Of a stretch of DNA of 28,227 nucleotides, positions 17,992 through 27,989 are shown in pieces. The stretch covers positions 1 through 28,227 of the forward strand of contig JAJKFJ010023848.1 in assembly GCA_027382625.1 (NCBI GenBank), in the 5' to 3' direction. The stretch comes from Tetmemena sp. SeJ-2015. Lineage: Eukaryota; Ciliophora; Spirotrichea; Sporadotrichida; Oxytrichidae. The first letter of the stretch is position 1. The number at the start of each line of letters is the position of its first letter. Under the pieces are notes generated by a model, which made no database searches, was not told the origin of the DNA, and was given only the letters and a program-made list of their open reading frames with translations. A program made the position numbers and the translations under genes.

Positions 17992-18544
17992 TGATTTAAA
18001 CTAATTGCATCAGAATTAAACATTTTATGAGTCATTTAATAAAATTATTGAAAAAATTTTGAATTACATAAAGAAATGCTATTTATGAGTTAACTTAAAG
18101 AATAAAGTATAAACCATAAATTTTTAAGAACTCTAAGGAAGTGAATATTAAAGGAATAAAATTATGGAGGAAAAATACTAATATTTACAAATCAATTTCT
18201 TACTCTTAATTGATTTTTAAAATAAATTTTTGACTTAATAAATAAGTCCACATTTTAAGTAGCTCTAAGTTATTAAAATAAGATAATAGAAAAGGAAGGA
18301 GAAAGATTAACCAATATGAAAGGAATCTTCTCCTAAGCAATTAAATTACCTTATCGAAATAAGAAAATCTAATTTTTCTTATTTATGGTGAAACAAATAA
18401 ATATTTAGTTGGTTTTTAGATAGATAATTTAATATCACGCTCCCTTTCTATAATCTCTAGTATGAATTAACTCTAGTCTATATTTTAATATCTATTTAGA
18501 TACCTTTTTAGTATTATATGATTATGACATACGAAATTAAAGTT
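17992..18544. other. AT-rich stretch without a gene
   Basis: No supported frame. The first 80 bp might be a badly decayed right end of M1-c (TTTAAACT.., ..CATTTTATGAG), but the match is too weak to claim. Confidence 0.35.
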
Positions 18545-19498
18545 TAAATAAAAATTAAGCTGCTCAGATTTAAGGTAAGTTCATAGTGGATATGAAGATT
18601 CTTGTCAATACATCTTTACGAGATTCTTTCTAGCTCACATATAGTTCTTTTGAAGCTAATAATTGGATTTGAGCTCGGAGAGATTTAACTCACATCATGT
18701 CTTCTCTAAAGATTTCTTTTCTGTCTTGTTCTCCTTTATACTTAATCTTTCCAAGATTATATTCCCATCACCTCTAGATATAGCTACTTTTGCATATCGG
18801 AATTTGACTAAGTTGAGTTTTCCTACAAAAATATTAATGAGAAAAATTAAATTTACATGAGCTTGCTACTGAAGCAAAAAATTTGAAGGCATTTTAGAGT
18901 TGATACCTGTCTGGCTATTTGTGAGGTTCTAGGCTTCCATCGAAAGAAAGAGCTTACTCAAATGTAGTTCTCTCACGCACCTCTTGAAGAATCTTAAACC
19001 ATAGTTTTTTGAACTGTTGAAAAAGCCTCTTTTACTATTCTATTTGAGTAGATTGAAATTCAGAGTCATCTTTTTCCTTGTTTAACTTTAATCTCACTTC
19101 TTCTTACTATATCTTTAACTAATTGTTCATTTCATTAAATCTTTTCCTGAATTCATATAACTCTCTTTCTCTAAAAGCTTAAATAAACTCGTTTATTTAT
19201 TGACTCTACTGTTCATCTTATCTAAGTTGAAGTCCCCCCTACTAATTTTATGAATTCATGAAACTCTAATAAATTATATTTTAATTTTAAAATCAGAAAA
19301 TCTTTTACATCAAATATTTAAATTTCAGTTAATTTCAGCTTATCATTTCTAAACTGAGAATCTAAATATTTTAATTTAGATTTTAGAGACAAAATTACCC
19401 CTAAGTGAGGGTTTTAATAATGAAATTTCAATATAAAAATTTATTTTACTATTGAGGAGAGGGCTCGCACCGAATTCATATATTTTGCTCTCTCTCAT
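18545..19498 (-). CDS. C4: coiled-coil family paralog, most complete exon 1-3 structure
   Basis: Exon 1 (19498-19450) reads MRESKIYEFGASPLLN. After a GTAAAA..TTTAG intron, exon 2 (19361-about 19307) reads SQFRNDKLKLTEIQIFD. After a second GTAAAA..AATTAG intron, exon 3 (19241-18857) reads QGGLQLRQDEQQSQQINEFI, QAFRERELYEFRKRFNEMNN, QLKIQQEEVRLKLNKEKDDS and EFQSTQIEQQKRLFQQFKKL, all in one phase with only TAA/TAG Gln codons. A GTAAAT..TTTGTAG intron (18856-18823) follows, but splicing there creates TGA. Coding-like sequence goes on (NLVKFRYAKVAISRGDGNII; QRCIDKNLHIHYELTLNLSS) with a frame change. Charged, Gln-rich, probably coiled coil. Exon plan and residues match C1-C3. Family unknown. Confidence 0.65.
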
Positions 19499-19792
19499 TT
19501 TAAATATGGTAGCAAGTTATAATAAAAAGTTGAATGTAAATCTGTAAAGAATATTTGCTTATTTACTTTTATATACTTCATATAATAAGAAACAAATAAG
19601 AGTCAATTATCATGACATCGGTGACAATTTTAAAATTAAAAAACTAAATGCCAGTTGATTATCAAAGCTACATTTGAAATAATTTCTCCAAACTCAAGTC
19701 TCTCAAAAGCAAATTCAATATGATCTCTGGGTGATGTGGAAACTCAAACTCAAAGACAAGAAAAAGCTCTCCTCTCAAATTTTTCAACTCAA

Positions 19793-20894
19793 TCAAATAT
19801 CAAGCTCATCATCATTATCGTTGGAGCCTTGGGAACCTTCTCTAGCACTCGAAAGATCCACGTGTCCATAAGCTCTCACAAGGGAGTGAAACTCATCAGA
19901 GTTGGTCTCTGAATCAGAAGCTCCCTGAGGATTGCGATTGCCATCTTGACTGTCGCCTCTAGACTCACCTTAAGAGTTAGGTTCTCCAAAAGAGTTTGGC
20001 ACATCCTGATGAGAATCATCACAAATCTTAGAAGGTTGCTTCTCTTCCTCCTCTTCATACTTGCCCCCTTCTTGTCCTCCTCAGCTTTCTTGTCTTCAAA
20101 CTACTTTTTGGCATCCTCAAGAAGAATGGGTCGAGTTGGGTTCGAGATGTTCGAAGCTTCATTTCGCTGGGCGACTTATTCCAGACTATTTTCTAATGAG
20201 ATTATTTAAATTTATTTATTAATTCTTAATATTCATATGAATTCTTTCTTAATTTTTGAATTGCTTTCAATTTTTTCTTCTCAATTTAATGATGTTGTTT
20301 TAATTTTATTTGTCTCGAAGTTGTTATTTTTTCTGTATGATTTTAAGTAAATTATCTGAATTAATTTATCAACTCTATAGCTAATAATGAATAAGTAGAG
20401 CATATTTAATTTCTTCAATATTCTCATTTTATAGAAATTTGATTCTCAACATCTAGAACTGCCTAACTTGATAAAGCCTGCGATCTCGCAGTAGCATCTT
20501 TGGCTTCCTCAATAGGTCTTCTTCTCTTGAATTCTTCATCCCATATCTTTCCAAAAGGTTTGGAGCTCTTGATGATGAGTTGAGATTGAATTCCCTTGTT
20601 CAAAGTACTGCGAACTTCTCTCTCTCTTGAAGACCTGAAGGGTACTGAAGTCCCTCTTACTGATTTAATAAACTGATTAAAATAAAATAATTAAAGAATT
20701 CTATATCCTCAAATATAAAACATTATTTTACTTCTGCTCCTCCTCAGCTATGAACTGAGAGTCTGCAAAATCTTGCTGCTAAAATAAGTTTATCTCATTA
20801 AAGTAAAGTAAATATTTTATTATTAATCTTACTTCTCATAGTCTTCTGGCTCCTCTTCTTGGTCAAGTCACTGCAAGTTATTAGATCGCTCCAT
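19793..20894 (-). CDS. C3: coiled-coil family paralog with frame disruptions
   Basis: Exon 1 (20894-20833) reads MERSNNLQ, then an in-frame TGA at codon 9, then LDQEEEPEDYE before a GTAAG donor. Exon 2 (20778-20732) reads QQDFADSQFIAEEEQ. Exon 3 material (about 20670-20431) contains IQSQLIIKSSKPFGKIWDEE and FKRRRPIEEAKDATARSQAL but needs a frame change in a GA run near 20620. A downstream piece (20209-19793) reads VAQRNEASNISNPTRPILLE and DAKKQFEDKKAEEDKKG. It shifts at a run of five Gs (20064-20068), then continues YEEEEEKQPSKICDDSHQDV to a Ser/Asp/Asn-rich end and TGA. It may be a pseudogene, or the breaks may be micro-IESs or assembly errors. Confidence 0.55.
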
Positions 20895-20934
20895 TTCAAA
20901 GTTAGACACAAGTCACAAATTTAAAGCTGAAAAT

Positions 20935-21548
20935 AGTTGTTGAAGTTGGTTGGTGTTTGAAAAAGTCCGTCAAATTTAAGTTAGTTAATTTATTAATTAT
21001 TATGAGCAGAATTAATGTAAATATGAATTTATTAAATAAAAATATATAACAAAAAAAACAATAAATTGACTATTTATTTTAATTTGCATCTTTCTTCAGA
21101 AAAATACTCTTAATTTTCTTTTAAAAACCAAATTCATTTTTCCACTTATTCATAAAAGTCTTTTAATTTATAAAATATAATGAGTCTTAAAAGCATTAAA
21201 GAATAAATATCCTGAGATAAAGACAAAGATATTAAATTTCCCATAGGTGGCAAAATCTTATCGATATGTTTTGATATTATGATTCCCTTTTAATTTCAAA
21301 AAGGTACTCAATTTATTCCTATAAGCCAATAATGAATTTAAATATTGTTTAAAAACATATTTTATATTAAAATAAAAAACAAAAATACATCTTAAGTAAT
21401 CTTTTGATATTTATATTAAAAACCTTAATGAAATTGTTAAATGACTATTAATTATTGATATAAAAATTATGCTGAATTATTAATTACCTACAATATGAAT
21501 TATATTTATTTTTTATTGTTAAATTGAATAAAATTAATGAATTTAAAT
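20935..21548. other. AT-rich intergenic stretch
   Basis: No supported gene between C3's start and the plus-strand segment at 21.5 kb. The first bases upstream of C3 (GTTGAAGTTGGTTGGTG, plus strand) resemble those upstream of C1 (GTTGGTGAAGTTGGTGGAG at 27964), so a conserved promoter or 5' UTR block is possible. Confidence 0.35.
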
Positions 21549-22010
21549 GAATTAGAAGTAATCCCATTGGGTATATTAAGAATACATGCGAAACAAGAAT
21601 AAGATGAGAAAACTTGTCAGTTCATGGTTTTAGAGGAGACAAACCAAGTACTTCAGAAAGGAGAATTCTAGAGGACTTAGCATATTAGCACATCTCGTTA
21701 GTATTTACTCTGAGTTCTGACTTTGGATGGACAACACTAAGCCAAAAAATATATATTGCTGTCAGATAGTGTGAGAGCTAGGAAAATTTAATTAGGCCGC
21801 CTCCTTGTAAATCAGTCACCTAATAGATGCCAAATCAGTTCCATACAGCTAAAACTTGCGTCTCATTCTGAATTCAGTTTACGATTTTGACCTTAATCAT
21901 TACTTCATGTGGGCCCAATATCCGAAAAGAGTGGATCATTAATCAAGGGCAATGGGGTATATAATTTAGAGAGTAATGCTTTTCTCGTACTTCTTCAAGG
22001 TTATATACTA
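21549..22010 (+). CDS. plus-strand coding-like segment in three frames
   Basis: A moderately GC-richer stretch reads on the plus strand ELEVIPLGILRIHAKQEQDE, KTCQFMVLEETNQVLQKGEF (frame of 21549), then SSDFGWTTLSQKIYIAVRQC, ESQENLIRPPPCKSVTQQMP (frame of 21704), then LNSVYDFDLNHYFMWAQYPK and RVDHQSRAMGYII (frame of 21862). Each change of frame occurs without obvious loss of coding character, so two small interruptions (micro-IESs, indels) are implied. The Cys-containing, hydrophobic pattern faintly recalls multi-pass ciliate membrane proteins, but I do not recognise it firmly. It is transcribed opposite to the C family. Confidence 0.4.
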
Positions 22011-22019
22011 CTATATAAT

Positions 22020-24285
22020 TCTTAATTTTTATTATTCTCATGATAATAATATATACTCATGTTTAGTAAATAATATAGAATAATAAATTAAGACGAAATA
22101 GAATCACGAATCAATTTGGCTATATGCTATTCCTTATTACATTATTCAAAGCCAAATTTAAAAATTATCCTTTAGCTTGCCTTTCAACATTTCTCAATAT
22201 TCTTTATTCTTCATACACTGGCTATTAAAGCCTTTTACAAAATTCACTTTTTATTTAGCATTTATTCTTGAATATATGGTGTAAGCTGAGCACGTTTCAC
22301 ATTTCTCAAAACTATATAGTATTTTGTGGGGTCTTTTTAAAATGCTAAGCTGCTATTTCAAATATCCTTTCTTTCTTGAATTAATTCGATATTGGATCGT
22401 ATGAAGCAATGTAATAGATGCCAAGTGATAGCTTTATAATAAAAGCCTGTTTATTTAAAAATGAAGTAAAAGACTTTTAAAGATAGGGACACCCCAAATG
22501 AGCGAACCAAATTTGTAAAGTGGGTTACGCAAGACTAATTCTGATTAACACAATTTATTTGTTGAACATAAAAAGCATGTAATCTCCACTATTACTATCA
22601 ATTTAAAAGAAGCCAGCAATCTAGAAGAAAGTCAAAATAATTTAACATTTATCACGATTTATTTTTTTAATCATTTTATTAAAGCATATAAATACACTAT
22701 GATTAAGCAATAAGGAATCTATCTATTTATTTTATATCCAAATAATAATCCTTTCCTCCATCCTAATACTTTGTGTTTATTAAAATAAAAAGATTTATGA
22801 TTAAGTTGATATAATTAATTTGTGTGGGGGAGAATGCTTGCACTTGCATAAGTATCATTTAAAATAAATTAATTCTCTCCTATATATGGGTTGAAAATAA
22901 AATGTTAGCCATAATTATGATTTAATTTTTTATATTTAAATAGCTTCTTTCTGGAAGGACATAATTAAATGTTGAAGAAGGCCCTAACTTGATTGAGAGT
23001 ACGCTTATAACTAAAGTACATACCATAAATACAAAAGAAACCATTTGAAAGACATACTTTCTACCTTCGTTTAAGGTTCTTTACTAGAAGACTTACAGTT
23101 GGAAAAGCTCAATCACTTCTAACCAATCCTTAAGTAATGTTGCAATTTTAATCTTTTTCTATGGTTTATTTAATAGATAAGCAATCAAGAATATTAAAGT
23201 TAAAAATCTTAAATTTATAAATTACAAATTTTAATGTATGGATAAGTATTAAACAATTTGATTTAATTAGACTTGGCCTGCATACTCCAAGTTATTAACT
23301 TTCCCTTTTAAATCGAATGCGATAATGAAAGCAATCTATGACTACCTTATCGTTGCTTTTGTAAAAACCTTACAGCTAACTGAAAGCCGACTTAAGCAGA
23401 AGCCACTATTTAATTGGAATCGCTAAAGACATCAATTTGAAAAATATCTGTACTAATTCCTATAATGATATGAAGTTTAAAGAATACCAAATAACTTACA
23501 GATTAAGGGATGTAGCTCTTTTAAGTCCAATGCAAGTAGAATTCGAAGTAAAGCATGTCAATTCATTTTAAATATTACAAGAGCTTGACAACATGTTAGC
23601 ATTATCTAAAAGTGCTCCATTATTTTGAATACATTGCCTGGATAGAAAGGTAAAGCATGTCTATTGCATTTATAATCATATTTTATTTTATGAGTTGCAT
23701 TCTGTGACTATCCTTATAACTTTAATTGCCTCAACAAGTTTACAAGCTACATCCACCATAATGACTTACACTAACTCAAACAAGAATTAATTACTATAGT
23801 TTACATATTCGCTGAAATAAACTGAAATAGAGATAATTAACAAGAGGACGGAAGAAGGAGCGAGAGATTATTGAGGAAGTTTAAATAAAATATCTAAATT
23901 ATTAAAACTTCGTTTTTGTAATTTTAAATAGTTGCCCAGCATTCTCTATTATAGTTTTTGTGCCTTAAATTACTATTTAATTATTTTTGATTAATTAAGT
24001 TAGTTTAATATTTTTTAAATTATCTAGCTTGTTATAATTTATATGATTAGTGGCATTAATGCTTTGCTTTATTGCAAAATTATGCTTAACTCTTTATTCA
24101 TTTGGTATTTACTTTATTAAAATTATAAAATTGCTTTTCTTACTTTTAAAACTAAAAAGGAGAAAAAGTTTGCAATAAAAAAAGTTAATTTAATTTGAAT
24201 ATAATTATTATTTTCTGAACTTCATTTAAATTCCGATAATAAACTTCATAGAGAGTTAAATTAGAGTAAGAATAAGAAGAGACTA
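22020..24285. other. ambiguous region with competing frames on both strands
   Basis: Several TGA-free runs exist. Plus strand from ATG 23338: LKADLSRSHYLIGIAKDINL and EYQITYRLRDVALLSPMQVE. Minus strand near 23100-23640: GALLDNANMLSSSCNIQNEL, LTCFTSNSTCIG; and near 22990: FQMVSFVFMVCTLVISVLSI, a membrane-helix-like run. The two strands overlap and I cannot decide. GTAAAGCATGTC occurs at 23548-23559 and 23650-23661. The most AT-rich parts (22020-22200, 22640-22960, 23880-24285) show nothing. Confidence 0.3.
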
Positions 24286-24289
24286 ATTA

Positions 24290-25590
24290 AAATTTTCATA
24301 GAAATCAAATTCCTCATTCAAGATAGAAAAGGGTTCAAGTCCGCTGCATTCTCAAAGTTTACTCCAATATCATGGAACTCAAATCCTGCTCTTGAGAGGG
24401 CAGAAATCTTTCTCAGACACAAAGGCTTCATTAGCTTTCTCTCGAAAAATCTTCTCCGCCAGTAGGGGTAGAAAGTTTTGGCAGGGAATTGATCAAGAGA
24501 GAGTTCGAACCAGTAGCAGATCGAAGGTTGAGAATGTCATCTGCACTCCCCCTCCTAGGTACTTGGCGCCTCGATTCCAAAAGTTATTCAAAAACTTTCC
24601 TTTCTGAAACTGAAATCATTCTGGAGCGAGCCTGTCTGTAGTGTGCATTCTAGTTCAGACCTCCAATAGGAAGAGGTGGAATTGCACCAGGGATCTGAAC
24701 AGAAGCCTTCACATCATCCTCGTTGAGAACTCCACCTTATCCGTCCTAAAGGTATCGATGTCTCATCATGCTTGAACTAGCAACTAGATCTGGAAAGAAG
24801 CTTGGGGCTTGAGAGTTGGCTGCCTGCTAGTCATCGTCAAGCAAAGAACTGTAGTACTAGTCGTCCTACAATATTAACGTCAAACTAGACACTTACAACT
24901 TCCTCTTCGTTGAGAATAGGTGGGGAGTCTACCTCTTTCTTCTTTTCCTCTTCTTCCTCCTTTTGATTTCTCTCACGCTCATGCTCTGGTACAAAATTCA
25001 TTCCCAATCTCAGAGGTTGACTTTGGGCTTGCTGTTGATAGTCTCTCAAAAACTGATCAAAAGCTTCTCTGCGGAGTTCTAAATCGGCATTGATAGCTGC
25101 TACAGCTTTCAGAGCTTGTCTGACAGCTTCCTCTCCATAGTTTCTCCTTGCCTAAAGGCAGCCCACCCTGAATTGATCTTAGAGATCAACTATCATTCTA
25201 TCTTTTGATGCAAAGTCTTAGATCAAATTCTCTTAGAGCGAAGATCCCTGAGCTAGCCTCTCTTGTTCACCTTAAAGGTGATAAACTCCACCTTATTAAT
25301 TGAAAATGTTCATTGAAAAATAAAGTATAATTATAAAATGCTAAAATTTAATCCTTTTTTTTTCCAAATATTTAAGAGGAAATTTTACTTCTGCTCCTCC
25401 TTCTTCTACTGAGAATCTGCCAATGGGAGGTCGCTAAAATTAAGTAAGATCATAGGTAAAAAAAATTAATACTCAGAAATAACAAAACTTACCCCTCATT
25501 CTCAGCTAGGACTTGGCCTTGTCTCAGTTGCTAGTTGTGGGGCTCTTGCTCCTCCTGGTTGTTATGTTCGTTGATGTTCAAGCGATCCAT
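24290..25590 (-). CDS. C2: coiled-coil family paralog
   Basis: Exon 1 (25590-25493) reads MDRLNINEHNNQEEQEPHNQ, QLRQGQVLAENE. Exon 2 (25433-25389) reads DLPLADSQQKKEEQK. Exon 3 (about 25291-24897) reads GGVYHLQGEQERLAQGSSLQ, ENLIQDFASKDRMIVDLQDQ, FRVGCLQARRNYGEEAVRQA, LKAVAAINADLELRREAFDQ, then an acidic EEEEEKKKEVD run. A 31-nt GTAAGT..TTGTAG intron leads to exon 4 (from 24865): LLDDDQQAANSQAPSFFPDL, SADDILNLRSATGSNSLLIN. An in-frame TGA at 24428-24430 is followed by coding-like sequence in other frames (SRAGFEFHDIGVNFENAADL). The intron 2 junction is also one base out of phase. GC content is clearly higher than in the flanks. Probably coiled coil; unknown family. Confidence 0.65.
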
Positions 25591-25619
25591 AGAAAGTATT
25601 ACAAAATAAAATTAATGAA

Positions 25620-26560
25620 AGTAGTAGATTTGGTTTGCGGTACAAAGAAAATTTAGGTTATTTAAATATTAATTAATTATAAGCAGAATTTATATAGGCA
25701 TCAGTATTTATAATTAAGTAAATTATTTTCTCTTTTAAGATATAAAATGTACAAAGAAATTACATCTTTATGAATTCAAATGCTTAGTTTTATATTAAAA
25801 ATAAGTATGTATTTTTTAATTCTAAGTATCTAGTTATGAAAATGTCATAAATAATTTAGTATAAGAATTTATTTTAAGATTGTTTCTATTTGGCATTAAA
25901 ATAGGAATTTAAAACATTTACCGTTGTTTGTTCATTTAATAAAGATAATGAACAATCAATGGTAAATGGACTATATATATTTTTACTCAAAATAGCTTTT
26001 AAATACCCAAAGACGTATCAAAGATATTCAAATACCTAATAATTACCTTGATTTTTTGATTAATTAATTTCCGTTTAATCTCTAAAAAATACCCAATTTA
26101 TTCCTATCAAATCTTAATTCATTTACAAATCATTCGAATATACTTCATGGGATTCAAAGCTAATAATAATGCATAAATATACTACATTTAAAATCTGAAT
26201 CTTTTAAATACATATCAAGATAGCTACTATATTTTATAATTTATCCTATTTAGTTTGATAGTTATAGAAACATGAATAGAGTTATTAATTTTTATTCTTA
26301 TATTAAAAAAATTATATTTAATATATTTAATGGCTCATAAGAAACGGATAATGTGCTTTGATAAGCAAAGAAGAGACAGGTAGAGAATTTATCATTATCT
26401 AATTTGTTAGTTCAAGCTTAATTTTATTGATAAAATACATCAATGTTGATAAGAAATTATAACTTTCCATATGATTTTTTTGAAGAAAAGGTTTCACAAG
26501 GAATAAATAGAATGCCTCTTAACAATATGAAAAGAATAATGAAATTAAATTATCAAATAG
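25620..26560. other. AT-rich stretch, possibly including the 3' end of C1
   Basis: Mostly featureless AT-rich DNA. The C1 frame entering from the right stays open some way below 26560, but its composition becomes Phe/Leu/Asn/Lys-rich and I cannot place the stop. Confidence 0.35.
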
Positions 26561-26702
26561 GAAACTACTAAAGAATGCAAATTTCTTTAATGTATCTTTA
26601 AATTAGATAACTTAAAGCCTCTTCAATAATTTCATTTGAATTTCCTTGTAATTTGCCTCTTCTAACTCTCTTATTTAGTTTAAGTTTATTAATTTTGCTG
26701 TT
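26561..26702 (-). CDS. C1 continuation beyond element M1-d
   Basis: Left of repeat M1-d the minus strand reads QTAKLINLNQIRELEEANYK, EIQMKLLKRLQVIQFKDTLK. It is charged and helical like the rest of the C family (compare MNNQLKIQQEEVRLKLNKEK in C4). It is in phase with C1 exon 4 only after the repeat is removed to a single TA (..YTILR|QTAKL..). The left end is uncertain. Confidence 0.5.
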
Positions 26703-27105
26703 TATTGTTGAAATTTAAATGAAAATTGGAATAAAATAATTAATTGTGAGTTGTCAAATGTCAACACTGAAATTATATCTATCTACTCAATATAGAGCAT
26801 GTTATATAGCTCTTCAAATTTTAATAAGTGTACATTCTGCTAATATTACGATCATAAATCTCTATGAAGAGATTTTAATGCTACTAACTCTTGACCAAGA
26901 AATGCCAAGTTAAAAAAACTTTTGATTAAGGTGCATTTTTCCACAGACTTCGAAGAAGTTACAAGGATTATAGTTATTAAAAATTAATACTAAATCGAAA
27001 GATAATAAATTGAGCTCTTAAACTCGCACTTCAACTGCCATCGATTTTAAATTTATTAAATTAACAATAAATTCAATAAACTTTTTTATTAAATTCTCAA
27101 CTATA
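26703..27105 (+). mobile_element. M1-d: TA-bounded TIR element, copy 4, diverged
   Basis: A 403-bp diverged copy. The left end TATTGTTG is one mismatch from TAYAGYNR; the right end (opposite strand) TATAGTTG fits exactly. Shared blocks include AAAATAATTAATTGTGAGTT near 26733, AGAAGTTACAAGGATTATAG near 26953 and ACTTCAACTGCC near 27029. It carries the TGA that would otherwise end C1 exon 4. Removal to one TA deletes 401 bp and extends the C1 frame into QTAKLINLNQ.. without a stop. Confidence 0.75.
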
Positions 27106-27932
27106 TCTTAGAATGGTATAAAGATACTTCCTTAAGGATTGCTTTGAGAGATAATTAGTCCTTGATGATTTGTTGTTCGTTGATTATAATGTGTTCTGCA
27201 GAAAAGCAATGGCATCTTGAAATGAGTATTGCACTTGAAGATTAACAAGCTAAGAACTGCTGAATTGCTCCTAAAGAAATTAATAAGAGTAAATTGATTA
27301 CTTTGAGGCTCGAAGGATCGGCGAACTCACTGAATTCGAGTTGGTCTTTTTTATCTTGAGCATTGGCGATATCCAACTTGGATCTCAAACTCTCTCTCAG
27401 TTCCTCAACTGTATGGGGTATTTCTTGAGCTTCTGCTCAGGTATTCTTAGTAGGCTTGCTTTTTCAGATTCAAGTAAGCATTCGTGGACTCAATTCCTCC
27501 CAAGGCTTTGATAATCTCTTCTCTAAATAGCTCCTCAATATTTTGTTTCTTTCAGCTATCCTATTAAACAACTAGGGGAGCTTCTCGCTAAACAAGTTCA
27601 ATAATCAAATTCTCTTCAACATTTTAGTTTTGAGCTTGTTGTTGATCAGAAGACCCAAGTTTAAGGGCACCTTTCTCATTTTATAAATTTATGAAGCTAA
27701 AATAAATTCTTATATCATAATGGTAAATATCAAGACTATATTCTTTTATTTCTAATCTATAATCTTATTTCGCTTCATGCCTTCTCTTCTAAGAACCGGC
27801 AAAGAAGAGTCCCTAAAATAAAATGAGTGAGTCAGAGAAGAAAACATTAAAATCTAAAGAATGCTAAATCTTACTGTTTATGTTGCTCGGGGATATCTAC
27901 AGCTGTTGGCTGTTGTCGTTTATGCTTTCCAT
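27106..27932 (-). CDS. C1: coiled-coil family paralog
   Basis: Exon 1 (27932-27875) reads MESINDNSQQLQISPSNIN. After a 62-nt GTAAGA..TTTTAG intron, exon 2 (27812-about 27765) reads DSSLPVLRREGMKRNK. Exon 3 (about 27690-27302) reads GALKLGSSDQQQAQNQNVEE, NLIIELVQREAPLVVQQDS, an in-frame TGA (27552-27554), then KKQNIEELFREEIIKALGGI, ESTNAYLNLKKQAYQEYL. After a frame change it reads AEAQEIPHTVEELRESLRSK, LDIANAQDKKDQLEFSEFAD. A 31-nt GTAATC..CTTTAG intron leads to exon 4 (27270-27106), EQFSSSQLVNLQVQYSFQDA. It aligns to C2 at 'ENLI' and 'NAxLxLxxxAyxeyL'. Two disruptions leave open whether it is functional. Confidence 0.55.
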
Positions 27933-27989
27933 TCAAATGTTCACAAAGGATAATTAAAGACAGTTGGTGAAGTTGGTGGAGTTTGTACA

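Noticed and set aside
24325..24355. tRNA B-box-like GGTTCAAGTCC
   Set aside because: The flanking bases do not form a T-arm stem and no matching acceptor or anticodon arm was found; it lies in the C2 3' coding region.
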